Shown in pieces: positions 45,058-54,265 of a DNA stretch of 64,000 nucleotides (positions within the stretch are counted from its first letter, which is position 1; each line of letters begins with the position of its first letter). A program made the position numbers and the translations under genes. Origin of the DNA: Paracoccus versutus. GTDB lineage: Bacteria; Pseudomonadota; Alphaproteobacteria; Rhodobacterales; Rhodobacteraceae. Location: positions 51,275 through 115,274 of the forward strand of contig NZ_JRKO01000006.1 in the NCBI RefSeq assembly GCF_000763885.1. The letters are read 5' to 3'. The notes under the pieces are model-generated. The model was given only the letters and a program-made list of their open reading frames with translations. It was not told the origin of the DNA and ran no database searches.

Positions 45058-45500
45058 AGCTGTTGCACCCGTGCCCGGTATTGCAGCGCCATCGAGGGAT
45101 GCAGCAGGGGCGGGGGCTCGTCGGCATTGGCGAGGAAGTCCTGCAGCTCCACCTTGCGGGCGCGCAGCTTGTCGCCGCGCTCCTCACCACCTCGATCGAG
45201 AGGGCGTCCCGCATGTAGAGATCCATCAGCTTCTCCTCCTCGCGGGCGATCCGCTTCAGCTCGGTCTCGGCCTTGTCGATGCCGGCGCCACTTTCCATGC
45301 GCAGCCGGTTGGTCTCCCTCGTATAGGCGTCGCAGAACTCGGCGAAGAGGTCGGGGTCGACAAGGCGGGTGCACAGGGCGTTCAGCACCCGCGCTTCCAG
45401 CTCGTCGCGGCGGATGTTCATCCGGTTGTCGCAGGTGCCCTTGTTGCGCGCCGTCGAGCAGCCCAGAAGATCCTTCGAGATCATCGAATAGCCGCCGCAA
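44865..45500 (-). pseudogene. Second serine recombinase, truncated and frameshifted
   Basis: The minus strand encodes the C-terminal half of another large serine recombinase: zinc-ribbon part CGGYSMISKDLLGCSTARNK, CDNRMNIRRDELEARVLNAL, and a coiled coil. The reading frame changes near 45185, after ALSIEVV, and continues as ERGDKLRARKVELQDF to a SLVDRIVLAPGEVRIEIDVQ ending. The N-terminal catalytic domain is missing. It differs clearly from the neighbouring intact recombinase, so it comes from another element. Confidence 0.75.
44878..44902 (+). terminator. Intrinsic terminator at the recombinase junction
   Basis: A 5-bp stem GCCCG / CGGGC with a 9-nt loop is followed by six T residues. It lies within the readthrough tail of the intact recombinase and inside the coding end of the minus-strand remnant. 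Confidence 0.55.
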
Positions 45501-45657
45501 CGCTTCGCCCTTCACGGCCGACAACCGCATGGTCGGCTGCGACGCCGTTTCGGCAATCAGCAACTGCGCCCGGAATAGCTTGCGGCGAAAGACCATCGTC
45601 CCGTCAGCTGCAGCGCCATGCGCCTGAAACACGTCACAACATATCCTTCAAGCGCCC

Positions 45658-46326
45658 TTATGGATCTTGACCGTAGTCTTCATGCATCAGGGTATCTTCC
45701 TCTTCACGCCAGTTCAGGCGGGAGAGGATCTCACCTGACACCATATCGACGGTGGTTCTGCGCTTCATCGCCAACTGGCGAAGCACGCCATAGGCTTCCT
45801 TTTCGGAATGATTGTCAGTCAACATGATCGCAAGCTTGGCGCGCTCGATGATACGGGACGACTCGAGCTTTGCCTGCAGGCGGCTTAAGCTCTGGCGCAA
45901 TCGCCGTTCTCGTCGGTGATTGTTGACCGCCGCCAATAGGTTGGTAAGAATCCCGAAGGGTCGGATCGGCAGCCCGATTACCGCATTCACCCGCATGTTC
46001 AACAGACGGTCGATGGACAAAGGATTCTCATAGTCAATCACTGCGATCAAAACCGCCGAAGGATTCTCGGCTTGCCAATGGAACGAGAGCCTGCTTTCGA
46101 TCAGCCGATCAAGGAGGACGAAAACGATGTCGATATCCTCGGCATAGGAAATGGGTGGCGGCCAGATTTCCTGCACCTGGCAACCAATTCTCACCAGATG
46201 AGAGCGAAGATCCTGATCGCCGCCCCGGTCTGGTTGAACAAGAATGATCTTCAGTAATCGAAGATCCTTGATCAGGACTGGTCGATCCCTATCGCCGGTT
46301 GCGGGCTCGCTTCGTCCGGCCTGCAT
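45658..46326 (-). CDS. amiR: AmiR-type ANTAR antitermination regulator
   Basis: About 222 residues. An N-terminal pseudo-receiver domain (LRLLKIILVQPDRGG) lacks an obvious phospho-acceptor context. A coiled coil follows (RLRQSLSRLQAKLESSRIIERAK), then the ANTAR RNA-binding domain (EKEAYGVLRQLAMKRRTTV). AmiR proteins are held inactive by AmiC and released on ligand binding to antiterminate transcription. AGAGGAA stands before ATG 46326; an earlier ATG at 46362 lacks a ribosome site. It is downstream of amiC on the same strand. Confidence 0.87.
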   Translation of the reverse strand: MQAGRSEPATGDRDRPVLIKDLRLLKIILVQPDRGGDQDLRSHLVRIGCQVQEIWPPPISYAEDIDIVFVLLDRLIESRLSFHWQAENPSAVLIAVIDYENPLSIDRLLNMRVNAVIGLPIRPFGILTNLLAAVNNHRRERRLRQSLSRLQAKLESSRIIERAKLAIMLTDNHSEKEAYGVLRQLAMKRRTTVDMVSGEILSRLNWREEEDTLMHEDYGQDP

Positions 46327-46400
46327 CTCGGATTCCTCTGCCCTGAAAGCGTGTGCGCCCATGATTGATCTCGATCTGCATTCACCTGAAGCTCAGGCAT

Positions 46401-47570
46401 TCATGTCCATTCCGGGGTGTGTGATATGGTATCAGCTGCGGTCTTTTCGTCACTGTTTATGGAGTAGGTTGTCATATATGGGTTGGGGCGAATAGCATTC
46501 TTCGTTTGGGCAACAATATCAAATTGGCCATCGCTTCGTACAATTCCGATCTTAGGCCAGACGTAGCAGTGAAGATTCGATGGATCTATTGCAACTCTAC
46601 CCTGAGGTGCCTCGAAGGAAGTGCCCAGAAGCCCTGCGCGGATCGAGCCGACGCTGTCGGCAGAGCCATTCCTCATGGCCTGCGCAACCATATGAGTCTG
46701 AGTATAGGCTGCATCCCAGCACATATTCGTATGCGCAGGCTCGCCACGCGCTGTCTTGTAGCGCTCAAGAAGGGAAATGTTGGCTGGATTTGCCTGTGAT
46801 GCAAAATACGTCGCTGCCGTGATATGTCCAACAGCCGCCTTGGGGTCGATTTCCTGCAGATCGGCTTCGCTGGTCGTCAGGCTTGCAACCATGATCTGGC
46901 CGGCGTCGAGCCCATTTCCGGCATAAGCATTGTAGAAATCCAGATTGGACTGACCGACGAAATTGTTGAAGATGATGTCCGGTCTGCATTTCATGATGTC
47001 AGCGATGAGGGAATCCATTTCCGGCCTTTTGGCCTGCTGGCCGAGATAGCGCTCGCCCAAGACCTCTCCGCCGCCGGATCTGATGAGGTCGCCCATGATC
47101 CGGCCGGATTCGCGGGGCCAGATATAGTCCGATCCTACGATATATATGCGCGGCGAATGGTTTTCGAGAAGATATCTGGCCAGAAGCAGGCTGTTCTGAT
47201 TTGGAACGGCTCCGAAATACATTGCGCTTTCGGAATACTCGAACCCTTCATATTGGGCCGGGTAGCAGAGAATTCCCGCCTCTTTGTCCAGGGCAGTCAA
47301 TACCGCCTTGCGCTGGCTTGAGGTGTAGCACCCCAGTATGACCTTTACCTTGCCATCGGCGAGAATATCCGCCGCCATGGCTTTGTAGGCGGCAGGTTCT
47401 CCTGCCGGATCGCGATATACGGGGATCAGTTCGCGACCATTGATGCCGCCAGACTGGTTTATCTCATCGATTGCAAACATGGTCGCCGACAACATGCTTT
47501 TCTCTGTCACGGCGGTCCAGCCCGTTTGGGAGAACATGACCCCGATATATACTGGATCGTCTCTTCTCAT
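46401..47570 (-). CDS. amiC: AmiC-type amide-sensing binding protein
   Basis: 389 residues with a type I periplasmic-binding fold but no signal peptide, so it is cytoplasmic, as in Pseudomonas AmiC. YIGVMFSQTGWTAVTEKSML at the start, LGCYTSSQRKAVLTAL near 80 and YPAQYEGFEYS near 105 are family hallmarks of amide/urea sensors. It sits directly before amiR, giving the usual ligand-sensor/antiterminator pair. AGGAGG precedes the start. The ligand is likely a small amide or urea derivative related to the next genes. Confidence 0.87.
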   Translation of the reverse strand: MRRDDPVYIGVMFSQTGWTAVTEKSMLSATMFAIDEINQSGGINGRELIPVYRDPAGEPAAYKAMAADILADGKVKVILGCYTSSQRKAVLTALDKEAGILCYPAQYEGFEYSESAMYFGAVPNQNSLLLARYLLENHSPRIYIVGSDYIWPRESGRIMGDLIRSGGGEVLGERYLGQQAKRPEMDSLIADIMKCRPDIIFNNFVGQSNLDFYNAYAGNGLDAGQIMVASLTTSEADLQEIDPKAAVGHITAATYFASQANPANISLLERYKTARGEPAHTNMCWDAAYTQTHMVAQAMRNGSADSVGSIRAGLLGTSFEAPQGRVAIDPSNLHCYVWPKIGIVRSDGQFDIVAQTKNAIRPNPYMTTYSINSDEKTAADTISHTPEWT

Positions 47571-47870
47571 CTTGTGCGGCCCTCCTTTTAAGGAATAGGT
47601 GATCGGGAGTTCAAGCTTTCCGATGGTGCGTTGCTCCGGGCGGCATGGCGTGACGCTAGGCGTGCCCAGCATAAGGGTCAAGAAAGCGCCGTCCGCGATT
47701 CCGATTTAGCGGATGGCCCATGCAAGATGCCCGGTTTTCAGGCGTGGATAGGCCCGATAAACAAGCAGTGGCAGTGGCAGCGGGCGCCGGACAAAGGGAC
47801 TGACCCCGAAGCGGCCATGGTGTGGTCTGATCGGGGAGGGGCGGCGGATCGCCTTGCCGCCCCTCCGTCG
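47571..47870. other. Intergenic region between hyuB and amiC
   Basis: No credible gene. It holds the amiC ribosome site next to its start and a strong hairpin close to the hyuB stop; the amiC promoter should lie between them. No clear -35/-10 pair was found. Confidence 0.5.
47835..47866 (-). terminator. Terminator hairpin after hyuB
   Basis: A perfect 11-bp stem GGAGGGGCGGC / GCCGCCCCTCC with a 10-nt loop begins five bases after the hyuB stop. There is no marked T-tract, so it may be a partial terminator separating hyuB from amiC. Confidence 0.55.
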
Positions 47871-49958
47871 TTACGCGGCGATCTGTACCCGTTCCTTGGC
47901 TTCCAGACTCAGCACCGCAAGCGATTTTCCCCAATAGGGCGCAACCCGCCGCTTCATCATTTCGCGGAACTGCTGCGTGGTATTGGCAAGCAACTGGCCA
48001 TTGCCCCAGTCGAGGATCACGCCATATTGCCGGACGCAATCCATGACGTTCAGCTCCCCCGAGCGATAGCGCGCAGCGATGGCTTCCGCATTTTCGTCAA
48101 GCCAGCCCAGGCGCGCGGCAGCGATGCGCTCGCGTTCCTTCGCGGTTGCCGCTGCGTCGACCTCATATTGCGCCAGATCGGCATCCACCACCCGGATGAC
48201 GACGCCATAGTCGATGCGTGCGCGCTCGACGCTGACATATTCGTCGGCGACATCCTCGCAGACCAGTTTCGGGTCGCGCATCAGCGGATCGCCGACCCCG
48301 CCGCCGCCGGCGGAGGGACGGGTGAAGACGTCGTCCAGTTCGATCGGCAGGTTCGAGAAGATCGAGCCCAGGTAGCGCTCCTTCTCGGTGCCCTTGTTCA
48401 GCCAGACGCCATGCGGGATCGAGGGCAGGCCACCCCACATGCCCCAGGTCACCGAACGCTCGCGGTCGCAGCAATAGGAAACCACGATCCGCTCGCCCTC
48501 AAAGACCGAGCCGCCCTTCTCGGCGCCAAGCCCGCCGCGTGCCTCGCCGGGGCCGGCGGAATCCTGCACGAAGTCGTGGCATTTGGTCAGCACCGGGGCC
48601 AGCCGTTCCTGACCTTCAAGCGGCTGGATGCCATATTGCGCACCGAAGACCGGGGCGGTGGCGTTGAAGCCGTCGCGCCCGTTGCGGCCGCCCCAGCCGC
48701 CGGCCATCCAGTCATACCACATGAAATAGGGGCGCCCCTGAAGCCTGGTGTCGCGGCCGCCGACCAGCAGGTATTCCAGGTTGAAGGCGCAGCCCATGGT
48801 CCGTTCGGGCATGATATCCGCCCAGAGCCCGAAGACCGAGTTCATCAGCTTCTCGAACGGGCCCGAACAGAAGCCGGCGCAGGGGCTGGGCCATTCCGCG
48901 TTGACGACCGTTCCGGGCTCGCCGACATTGACCGTGACCGCACGGTAGAGGCCTGAGTTCAACGGCAGGTCCGGGAACTGGTATTTCGTTCCTGCGACGA
49001 TCCCGGCGAAAGAGCCGCCATAGGCCGCGTTCAGGAAGGTCGAGATCTGCGGATGCGAGCCCGACAGGTCGTAATGGGCATGGTTGCCGTCGATGGTGAA
49101 CTTGATCTTGATCGGGATCAGGCCCTCCTCCAGCTTCGGGTCCTGGTCGATATAGTCCTCGGCATACCAGGTTCCGTCGGGAAGCTCGGCCAGGCGGTTG
49201 CGCATCAGCACCTCGACCCAGTCCTGCACCTCGCGGAAGGCGGTCTTGATGGTCTCGACGCCGTATTTGTCGCAAAGCCGCGTGATCTCGCGTTCCGCAA
49301 CCGCCGTCGCCTCGGCCTGGGCCTGCATGTCGCCGATCACGTCGCCCGGATTGCGGGTATTGGCCGCGATCATCTTGGCCACGTCCTCAAGCCAGACGCC
49401 CTTGCTCCAGATACGGACCGGGGTGATGCGCAGCCCCTCGCCCATGTGGTCCAGCGCGGTGATATTGAACGAGCCCGGCGTCGCGCCGCCCATGTCGGCC
49501 CAATGGCCATTGGCCTGCGACCAGCCGATCAACTCGCCCTTGTAGAACATCGGGCGCAGGATGCGGGTATCGTTGAAGTGGCTACCGCCCCGGAACGGAT
49601 CGTTGATGATGAAGACATCGCCCGGATTGATGTCGTTGCCGAACTCCTCGATCACCGCCTTGCAGGTATAATGCAGCGTGCCGACATGGGCGGCGATGTC
49701 GCCGGTGCCCTGCATCACCAGGTTGCCCTGCGGATCGCTGAGCCCGGACGAGAAGTCGCGGCAGTAGATCACGAAGGAATAGCAGGTCCGAAGCAATTGC
49801 TCGGCCATCTGGTCGACGATGTTGACGAAGGCGTTGCGCAACACCTCGAAGGTGATCGGGTCGAGTTCGGACTTGAACTCGGTCAGGCGCTTCTCGGGGG
49901 GCGGGGGGAACTGGATGCCCTTGTCGGACAGTTCCAGGGCTTGCTTCTTGCCGGTCAT
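47871..49958 (-). CDS. hyuB: Hydantoinase B/oxoprolinase-family protein (N-methylhydantoinase beta)
   Basis: 695 residues. Conserved family stretches: DPITFEVLRNAFVNIVDQMAEQL near 31-54, GDVFIINDPFRGGSHFNDTRI near 112-132, and GGGGVGDPLMRDP near 560-572. With HyuA it forms an ATP-dependent amidohydrolase that opens hydantoins, 5-oxoproline or N-methylated lactams. AGGAGG lies ahead of ATG 49958. It follows hyuA by 35 bases on the same strand, so the two are co-transcribed. Confidence 0.92.
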   Translation of the reverse strand: MTGKKQALELSDKGIQFPPPPEKRLTEFKSELDPITFEVLRNAFVNIVDQMAEQLLRTCYSFVIYCRDFSSGLSDPQGNLVMQGTGDIAAHVGTLHYTCKAVIEEFGNDINPGDVFIINDPFRGGSHFNDTRILRPMFYKGELIGWSQANGHWADMGGATPGSFNITALDHMGEGLRITPVRIWSKGVWLEDVAKMIAANTRNPGDVIGDMQAQAEATAVAEREITRLCDKYGVETIKTAFREVQDWVEVLMRNRLAELPDGTWYAEDYIDQDPKLEEGLIPIKIKFTIDGNHAHYDLSGSHPQISTFLNAAYGGSFAGIVAGTKYQFPDLPLNSGLYRAVTVNVGEPGTVVNAEWPSPCAGFCSGPFEKLMNSVFGLWADIMPERTMGCAFNLEYLLVGGRDTRLQGRPYFMWYDWMAGGWGGRNGRDGFNATAPVFGAQYGIQPLEGQERLAPVLTKCHDFVQDSAGPGEARGGLGAEKGGSVFEGERIVVSYCCDRERSVTWGMWGGLPSIPHGVWLNKGTEKERYLGSIFSNLPIELDDVFTRPSAGGGGVGDPLMRDPKLVCEDVADEYVSVERARIDYGVVIRVVDADLAQYEVDAAATAKERERIAAARLGWLDENAEAIAARYRSGELNVMDCVRQYGVILDWGNGQLLANTTQQFREMMKRRVAPYWGKSLAVLSLEAKERVQIAA

Positions 49959-49993
49959 GCCGGTCGTCCTCCTTGCTGGTTGGGGGAAGGCGC

Positions 49994-52066
49994 TTATGCC
50001 GCGCCAAGCTTGATCTGGATGTTGAGCCATTCGTCGATATAGGCGACGTCGCCCGGCGGAATGACGGTGGTCGAGTCGAGCTGGTCGATGACGGCCGGGC
50101 CCTTGATGGTGACGCCGGCCGGCAGGGCCTCGCGGTCGTAAAGCTGAGTCGTCATGGCCGCGGGGTGGTCGTGGAACCAGGCCTCGCGGGTGCCCTTGGG
50201 AACCGCCTTCGCATTCGGGTCGATGGCGACCTTGGGGAAGGAGGGCTTGGGCGTGACCCCGATCGCGCGCACGGTCAGGCGGTAGATCTCCACCGGGAAA
50301 TCCTCGCGGCGGAAGTTGTGCGCCTTTTCATATTCGGCATGGAAGATGGCCAGCGCCTCGTCCATCGCGGTGATCTTGCCGGGAACCGACACCGCCAGCG
50401 AACGCCACTGACCGCGATAGCGCATATCCACGAAGCGCTGGAAGGTCATGTCGCCGGGTGCGACGCCATCGCGTTGCATCCGGTCGCGGCCTTCCATTTC
50501 CAGCTTCTGGAACGCGGCTTCGACATCCGCCGGATCGGCCGTGCTGGCATTGTCGAAATACATCTGCGTCACGTCATGCTGGACATCCACCAGGATGCAG
50601 CCCACCGCCGAGGTTACGCCGGGATTGGGCGGGATGATGACCACCGGGATGTTGAGTTCGCGCGCGATATCGACGCCATGCAGCGGACCCGCGCCGCCGA
50701 AGGCCACCAACGCGAAATCGCGCGGATCGTGACCTCGGGCGATGGAGATCAGGCGCACCGCATCGGCCATATTGGCATTGGCGACGCGCAGGGTGGCAAG
50801 CGATGCCTCGACCAGATCCAGGTTCAGCGGCCCGGCGATCTTCTGCATCGCCTCAAGCGCAGCCTCGCGGTCCAGCGACTTCTTGCCGCCGGCCAGGGTG
50901 GTGCCGACACGGCCCAGGATAATGTTCGCATCGGTATTGGTCGGCTCGGTTCCGCCTGCCTTGTAGCAGGCCGGTCCCGGCACCGATCCAGCCGATTGCG
51001 GGCCATTGCGCAGCGATCCCGCCTTGTCCAGCCACGAGATCGAGCCGCCGCCGGCGCCGATGGTCAGAACCTCGATCGAGGGGAAACAGATCGGATGGCC
51101 CCAGTCCACTTCCCATTTGTCGGTCATGCGCAGATGGCCGTCCGCCGTCAGCGAGATATCCGCCGAGGTGCCGCCCATATCCAGGCCGATGGAGTTCTTG
51201 TAGCCGCAGAGCTCGGCGAAATACTTGCTGGCGATGGCGCCCGCAGCGATCCCCGATGCGGCAAGGCGGGCGGCGTATTTCTCGGCCGTCGCCGGGGTCA
51301 TCACGCCGCCGCCGGAATGGAACAGCAGGACATCAGCCTCATATCCGGCCTCACTGGTGCGGCTGGCGATGTCGCGGGCATAGGGACGGATGATCGGCGC
51401 GAGGATGGTGTTCGCCACGGTGGTCGAGAAGCGGTCGTCCTCGAAGATTTCGGGATGGGTTTCGTGCGAGGTTGAGATGGCGACATCCGGCCCCAGCACC
51501 TCGGCCAGGATCTCGGCCATCCGCTGTTCGTGGACGCCGTTCACATAGGCGTTGATGAAGCACACGGCGACCGCATGGACCTCGCGCTTCTTCAGGATGC
51601 GCGCGATTTCCCGCGCCCGTTCCTCATCCAGCGGCTCGATGATCTCGCCCCGGTAATTGATCCGCTCGCGCACGGCGAAACGGTCGCGCCGGCGCACATA
51701 GGGCGGGGTCCCCTCCTTATAGGCGTCCCAGGGATCTTCGCGGGTGCCGCGCCCGATTTCCAGGACGTCGCGGAAACCTTCGGTCGTGACCATGGCGACG
51801 GGCTTGAAATTGCGCGTGATCAGCGCATTCGTCGCAACCGTCGTCCCATGGGTGAACAGTTCGATATCATTCCAGTCAAGATCGGCGGCCTCGGCGCCGT
51901 TCATGATCGCGTCGATCGGATTGGCCGTGCTGGGCACTTTCGCAACGGTCTGTTTTCCGTTCGAGTCCAGAACGAAAATATCGGTAAACGTCCCGCCAAC
52001 GTCAATTGCAAGGCGGGCACGTGCAGGTTTCATCGACGGACCTGCGTCCGCCCCATCCATACTCAT
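49994..52066 (-). CDS. hyuA: Hydantoinase/oxoprolinase A subunit (N-methylhydantoinase alpha, ATP-dependent)
   Basis: 690 residues. The actin-like ATPase phosphate-1 motif DVGGTFTD is near residue 20, the hydantoinase A domain has GLDMGGTSADI near 295, and the IGAGGGSI segment binds phosphate. It phosphorylates the amide carbonyl of a cyclic or N-methyl amide before hydrolysis with HyuB. ATG 52066 was chosen for AAGGAAA upstream; longer in-frame extensions run into the divergent control region. Confidence 0.92.
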   Translation of the reverse strand: MSMDGADAGPSMKPARARLAIDVGGTFTDIFVLDSNGKQTVAKVPSTANPIDAIMNGAEAADLDWNDIELFTHGTTVATNALITRNFKPVAMVTTEGFRDVLEIGRGTREDPWDAYKEGTPPYVRRRDRFAVRERINYRGEIIEPLDEERAREIARILKKREVHAVAVCFINAYVNGVHEQRMAEILAEVLGPDVAISTSHETHPEIFEDDRFSTTVANTILAPIIRPYARDIASRTSEAGYEADVLLFHSGGGVMTPATAEKYAARLAASGIAAGAIASKYFAELCGYKNSIGLDMGGTSADISLTADGHLRMTDKWEVDWGHPICFPSIEVLTIGAGGGSISWLDKAGSLRNGPQSAGSVPGPACYKAGGTEPTNTDANIILGRVGTTLAGGKKSLDREAALEAMQKIAGPLNLDLVEASLATLRVANANMADAVRLISIARGHDPRDFALVAFGGAGPLHGVDIARELNIPVVIIPPNPGVTSAVGCILVDVQHDVTQMYFDNASTADPADVEAAFQKLEMEGRDRMQRDGVAPGDMTFQRFVDMRYRGQWRSLAVSVPGKITAMDEALAIFHAEYEKAHNFRREDFPVEIYRLTVRAIGVTPKPSFPKVAIDPNAKAVPKGTREAWFHDHPAAMTTQLYDREALPAGVTIKGPAVIDQLDSTTVIPPGDVAYIDEWLNIQIKLGAA

Positions 52067-52954
52067 CGTGAATTTCCTTTTGATCCGCGTTGCGCAAATC
52101 AGGCTGCAAAGGACGGAATCCGTCCGATGAGCACCTGCGCATAGATTTCGCTTTGATATCGAGGGGAGGTCGATCACCTGATGCTTTCGGGCGCATGGTG
52201 ATCTGTTGCATTCGTTGTTGAATGCATTCCTCGACACTACGCGATGAATATCAAGATCGACAAGCGTTTTTTTCAAGTGCAGAAAGTTGCGGAGAATCTT
52301 CCTGAAACATAATAAAAATCAATGGATTGCGATCATGGGCAATGCGCCGCGCCGCGGAATATCCTTTTCGCGCTGACGACGGGACTGCGAGATCGGAAAG
52401 GGTGCGAATCGCCGCTTTCAGCCTGTCCAGGTAGGAAAAGAATCATCGGATGATGCTTCGACGAAGGCGCAGATCCGGGTCGGGACGGCCAGCCCATGCA
52501 AATGGATACCCCGACTGTCAAAGCCGACGCAAGACAAGTCACGATCTGCGCAAAATTTACGCGGCAGCATTGCCTTCTGCCCGCCTGCTGAACGCCGGGC
52601 GCGATGCTGGATTGCGGCTGCCGGAAAAATCCGCTCGATCCGGAAAAACCTGTTGACCGATTCGGCTCGGATCGCCGATGCACTCTATAACGAGTTAGCG
52701 AAGTTTAGCTCTTGTTCGCCGCGTCGAGTTCGTCACACCGGCATTGTCTTCGACTAAGGCGCATAGGCACAACAAGGTGCCATCTGTCAGCCCAAAGCCA
52801 TGAGGCACAGCATCGTGCCGCCAAGTGGTGTTGCGCGCCCTCCCATGAAAATGGGCCAGCGTCGCGAAAGGCTCTCCGGAAATTCGGGACTTCGGAGTTT
52901 GGCCTGCTGGGAATGCCTCTTCCAAAAAGCACAAATGAAAACAGGGAATCCACT
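52067..52954. other. Long divergent control region between hyuA and the amide-type ABC operon
   Basis: 888 bases with no supported gene. It contains several stem-loops. Towards hyuA: an 11-bp imperfect stem at 52172-52203, and GCATTC-6-GAATGC at 52208-52225. Towards the binding-protein gene: two hairpins with identical stems GGCAC/GTGCC and 6-nt loops at 52766-52781 and 52804-52819, and CCCAT-GAAA-ATGGG at 52842-52855. Such leaders would suit ANTAR antitermination by the nearby AmiR. Open frames here are short and lack ribosome sites. Confidence 0.5.
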
Positions 52955-54196
52955 ATGAAAGACCTGCAACGCAGACATTTCCTCGGCCTGGGTGCCGCAG
53001 GGATTCTTGCAACCCCGTTCCTTGCCCGTCCCGCTTTTGCCGCGACCGATAAAATCCAGGTCGCCGGTATTCATGACGCCTCGGGCGGCATCGACATCTA
53101 TGGCCGCCCGATGATCAATTGCCTCAACCTTGCCGTGGACAAACTGAACGCGGCCGGCGGCGTGCTGGGGCGCGAGATCGAACTGGTCAACTACGATCCG
53201 CAATCGAACATGCAGCTTTACGCGCAATATGCGACCGAGGCCGCGACGCGCCAGAAGGCGGCTGTGGTCTTCGGCGGCATCCTTTCCGCCTCGCGCGAGG
53301 CGATGCGGCCGGTGCTCGACCGCTACAGGACGCTTTATTTCTACAGCCTGCTTTATGAAGGCGGGGTCTGCGATCGCAACACCTTCTGCATGGGCTCGAC
53401 TCCCGGCCAGACGCTGGAGAAATTCACCCCCTATGTGATGCAGAAATTCGGCGGCAAGAAGGTCTATGTGCTGGCCGCTGACTACAATTACGGCCAGATC
53501 ACCGCGCTGTGGATCGAGAAATTCGTCAAGGAAAACGGCGGCGAGGTGGTGCGGGCGGATTTCTTCCCGCTCGATGTCAACGACTTCGGTTCGACCATCC
53601 GCCAGATCCAGGCGGCCCAGCCCGATATCATCATGTCGGTCCTGGTGGGCGGTGCGCATAACGCCTTTTATCGCCAATGGGTCGCCTCGGGGATGAAGGA
53701 CAAGATCCCGATGGCCTCGACGACCTTCGGCATCGGCAACGAACAGGTGCTGACCACCCCCGATGAACATAACGGAATCATCGTCTCCTATGCCTATTTC
53801 GATGGGATCCAGACCCCCGAGAACGAGGCGTTCAAGGCCGAGTATTACGCGAAATTCGGCGACAAGGCAGATGCGATCACCGAGGGCGGCGCCATGACCT
53901 ATCACGCCGTCAATCTTTGGGCCAAGGCGGTCGAGATGGCCGGCACCATCGAACGCGAGCCGGTGATCGAGGCGCTTGAGAGCGGCCTTTCCTTCGCCGG
54001 GCCGGCGGGGCTGACCACGATCAACGCCCAGACGCATCACAACACGCTCGACAGCTATATCGCCGAGGTGCGCGACAACAATTACGTCGTGCTGGAAAGC
54101 TTTGCGCAGCAACCGCCCAGCGACACGCTGGCGGTCTGCGACCTGAAGGTCAACCCGACCGATGCGACGCAATATGTGGTCGAAGTGCCGAAGTAA
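52955..54196 (+). CDS. Urea/amide-type ABC transporter substrate-binding protein (Tat-exported)
   Basis: 413 residues. The N-terminus LQRRHFLGLGAAGIL has a twin-arginine RRxFLG motif and a cleavage site after PAFA, so Tat export is likely. The body is a Peripla_BP_5 fold like UrtA, FmdD and the AmiC family (GIHDASGGIDIYGRPMINC near the mature start; FGGILSASREAMRPVLDR near 105). It starts an operon with two permeases and two ATPases. Ligand is probably an amide or urea-like compound suited to HyuAB. Confidence 0.88.
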   Translation: MKDLQRRHFLGLGAAGILATPFLARPAFAATDKIQVAGIHDASGGIDIYGRPMINCLNLAVDKLNAAGGVLGREIELVNYDPQSNMQLYAQYATEAATRQKAAVVFGGILSASREAMRPVLDRYRTLYFYSLLYEGGVCDRNTFCMGSTPGQTLEKFTPYVMQKFGGKKVYVLAADYNYGQITALWIEKFVKENGGEVVRADFFPLDVNDFGSTIRQIQAAQPDIIMSVLVGGAHNAFYRQWVASGMKDKIPMASTTFGIGNEQVLTTPDEHNGIIVSYAYFDGIQTPENEAFKAEYYAKFGDKADAITEGGAMTYHAVNLWAKAVEMAGTIEREPVIEALESGLSFAGPAGLTTINAQTHHNTLDSYIAEVRDNNYVVLESFAQQPPSDTLAVCDLKVNPTDATQYVVEVPK

Positions 54197-54206
54197 CGGG
54201 CCCGCA

Positions 54207-54231
54207 CGGGCGCCCGGCCATAGGGCGCCCG
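54207..54231 (+). terminator. Stem-loop between binding protein and permease genes
   Basis: A perfect 9-bp stem CGGGCGCCC / GGGCGCCCG with a 7-nt loop lies 10 bases after the binding-protein stop. It parallels the hairpin at the same place in the Liv-type operon and probably sets subunit ratios. Confidence 0.5.
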
Positions 54232-54265
54232 CATTTCCCGTTTCCGCCGCACCAGGGAGCTTCTC

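Noticed and set aside
49053..50042. Plus-strand open frame opposite hyuB
   Set aside because: Antisense to strongly conserved hydantoinase B sequence; no motif of its own.
52450..52934. Short open frames in the hyuA/ABC intergenic region
   Set aside because: No ribosome sites, no domain resemblance and composition unlike neighbouring genes; hairpins explain the structure better.
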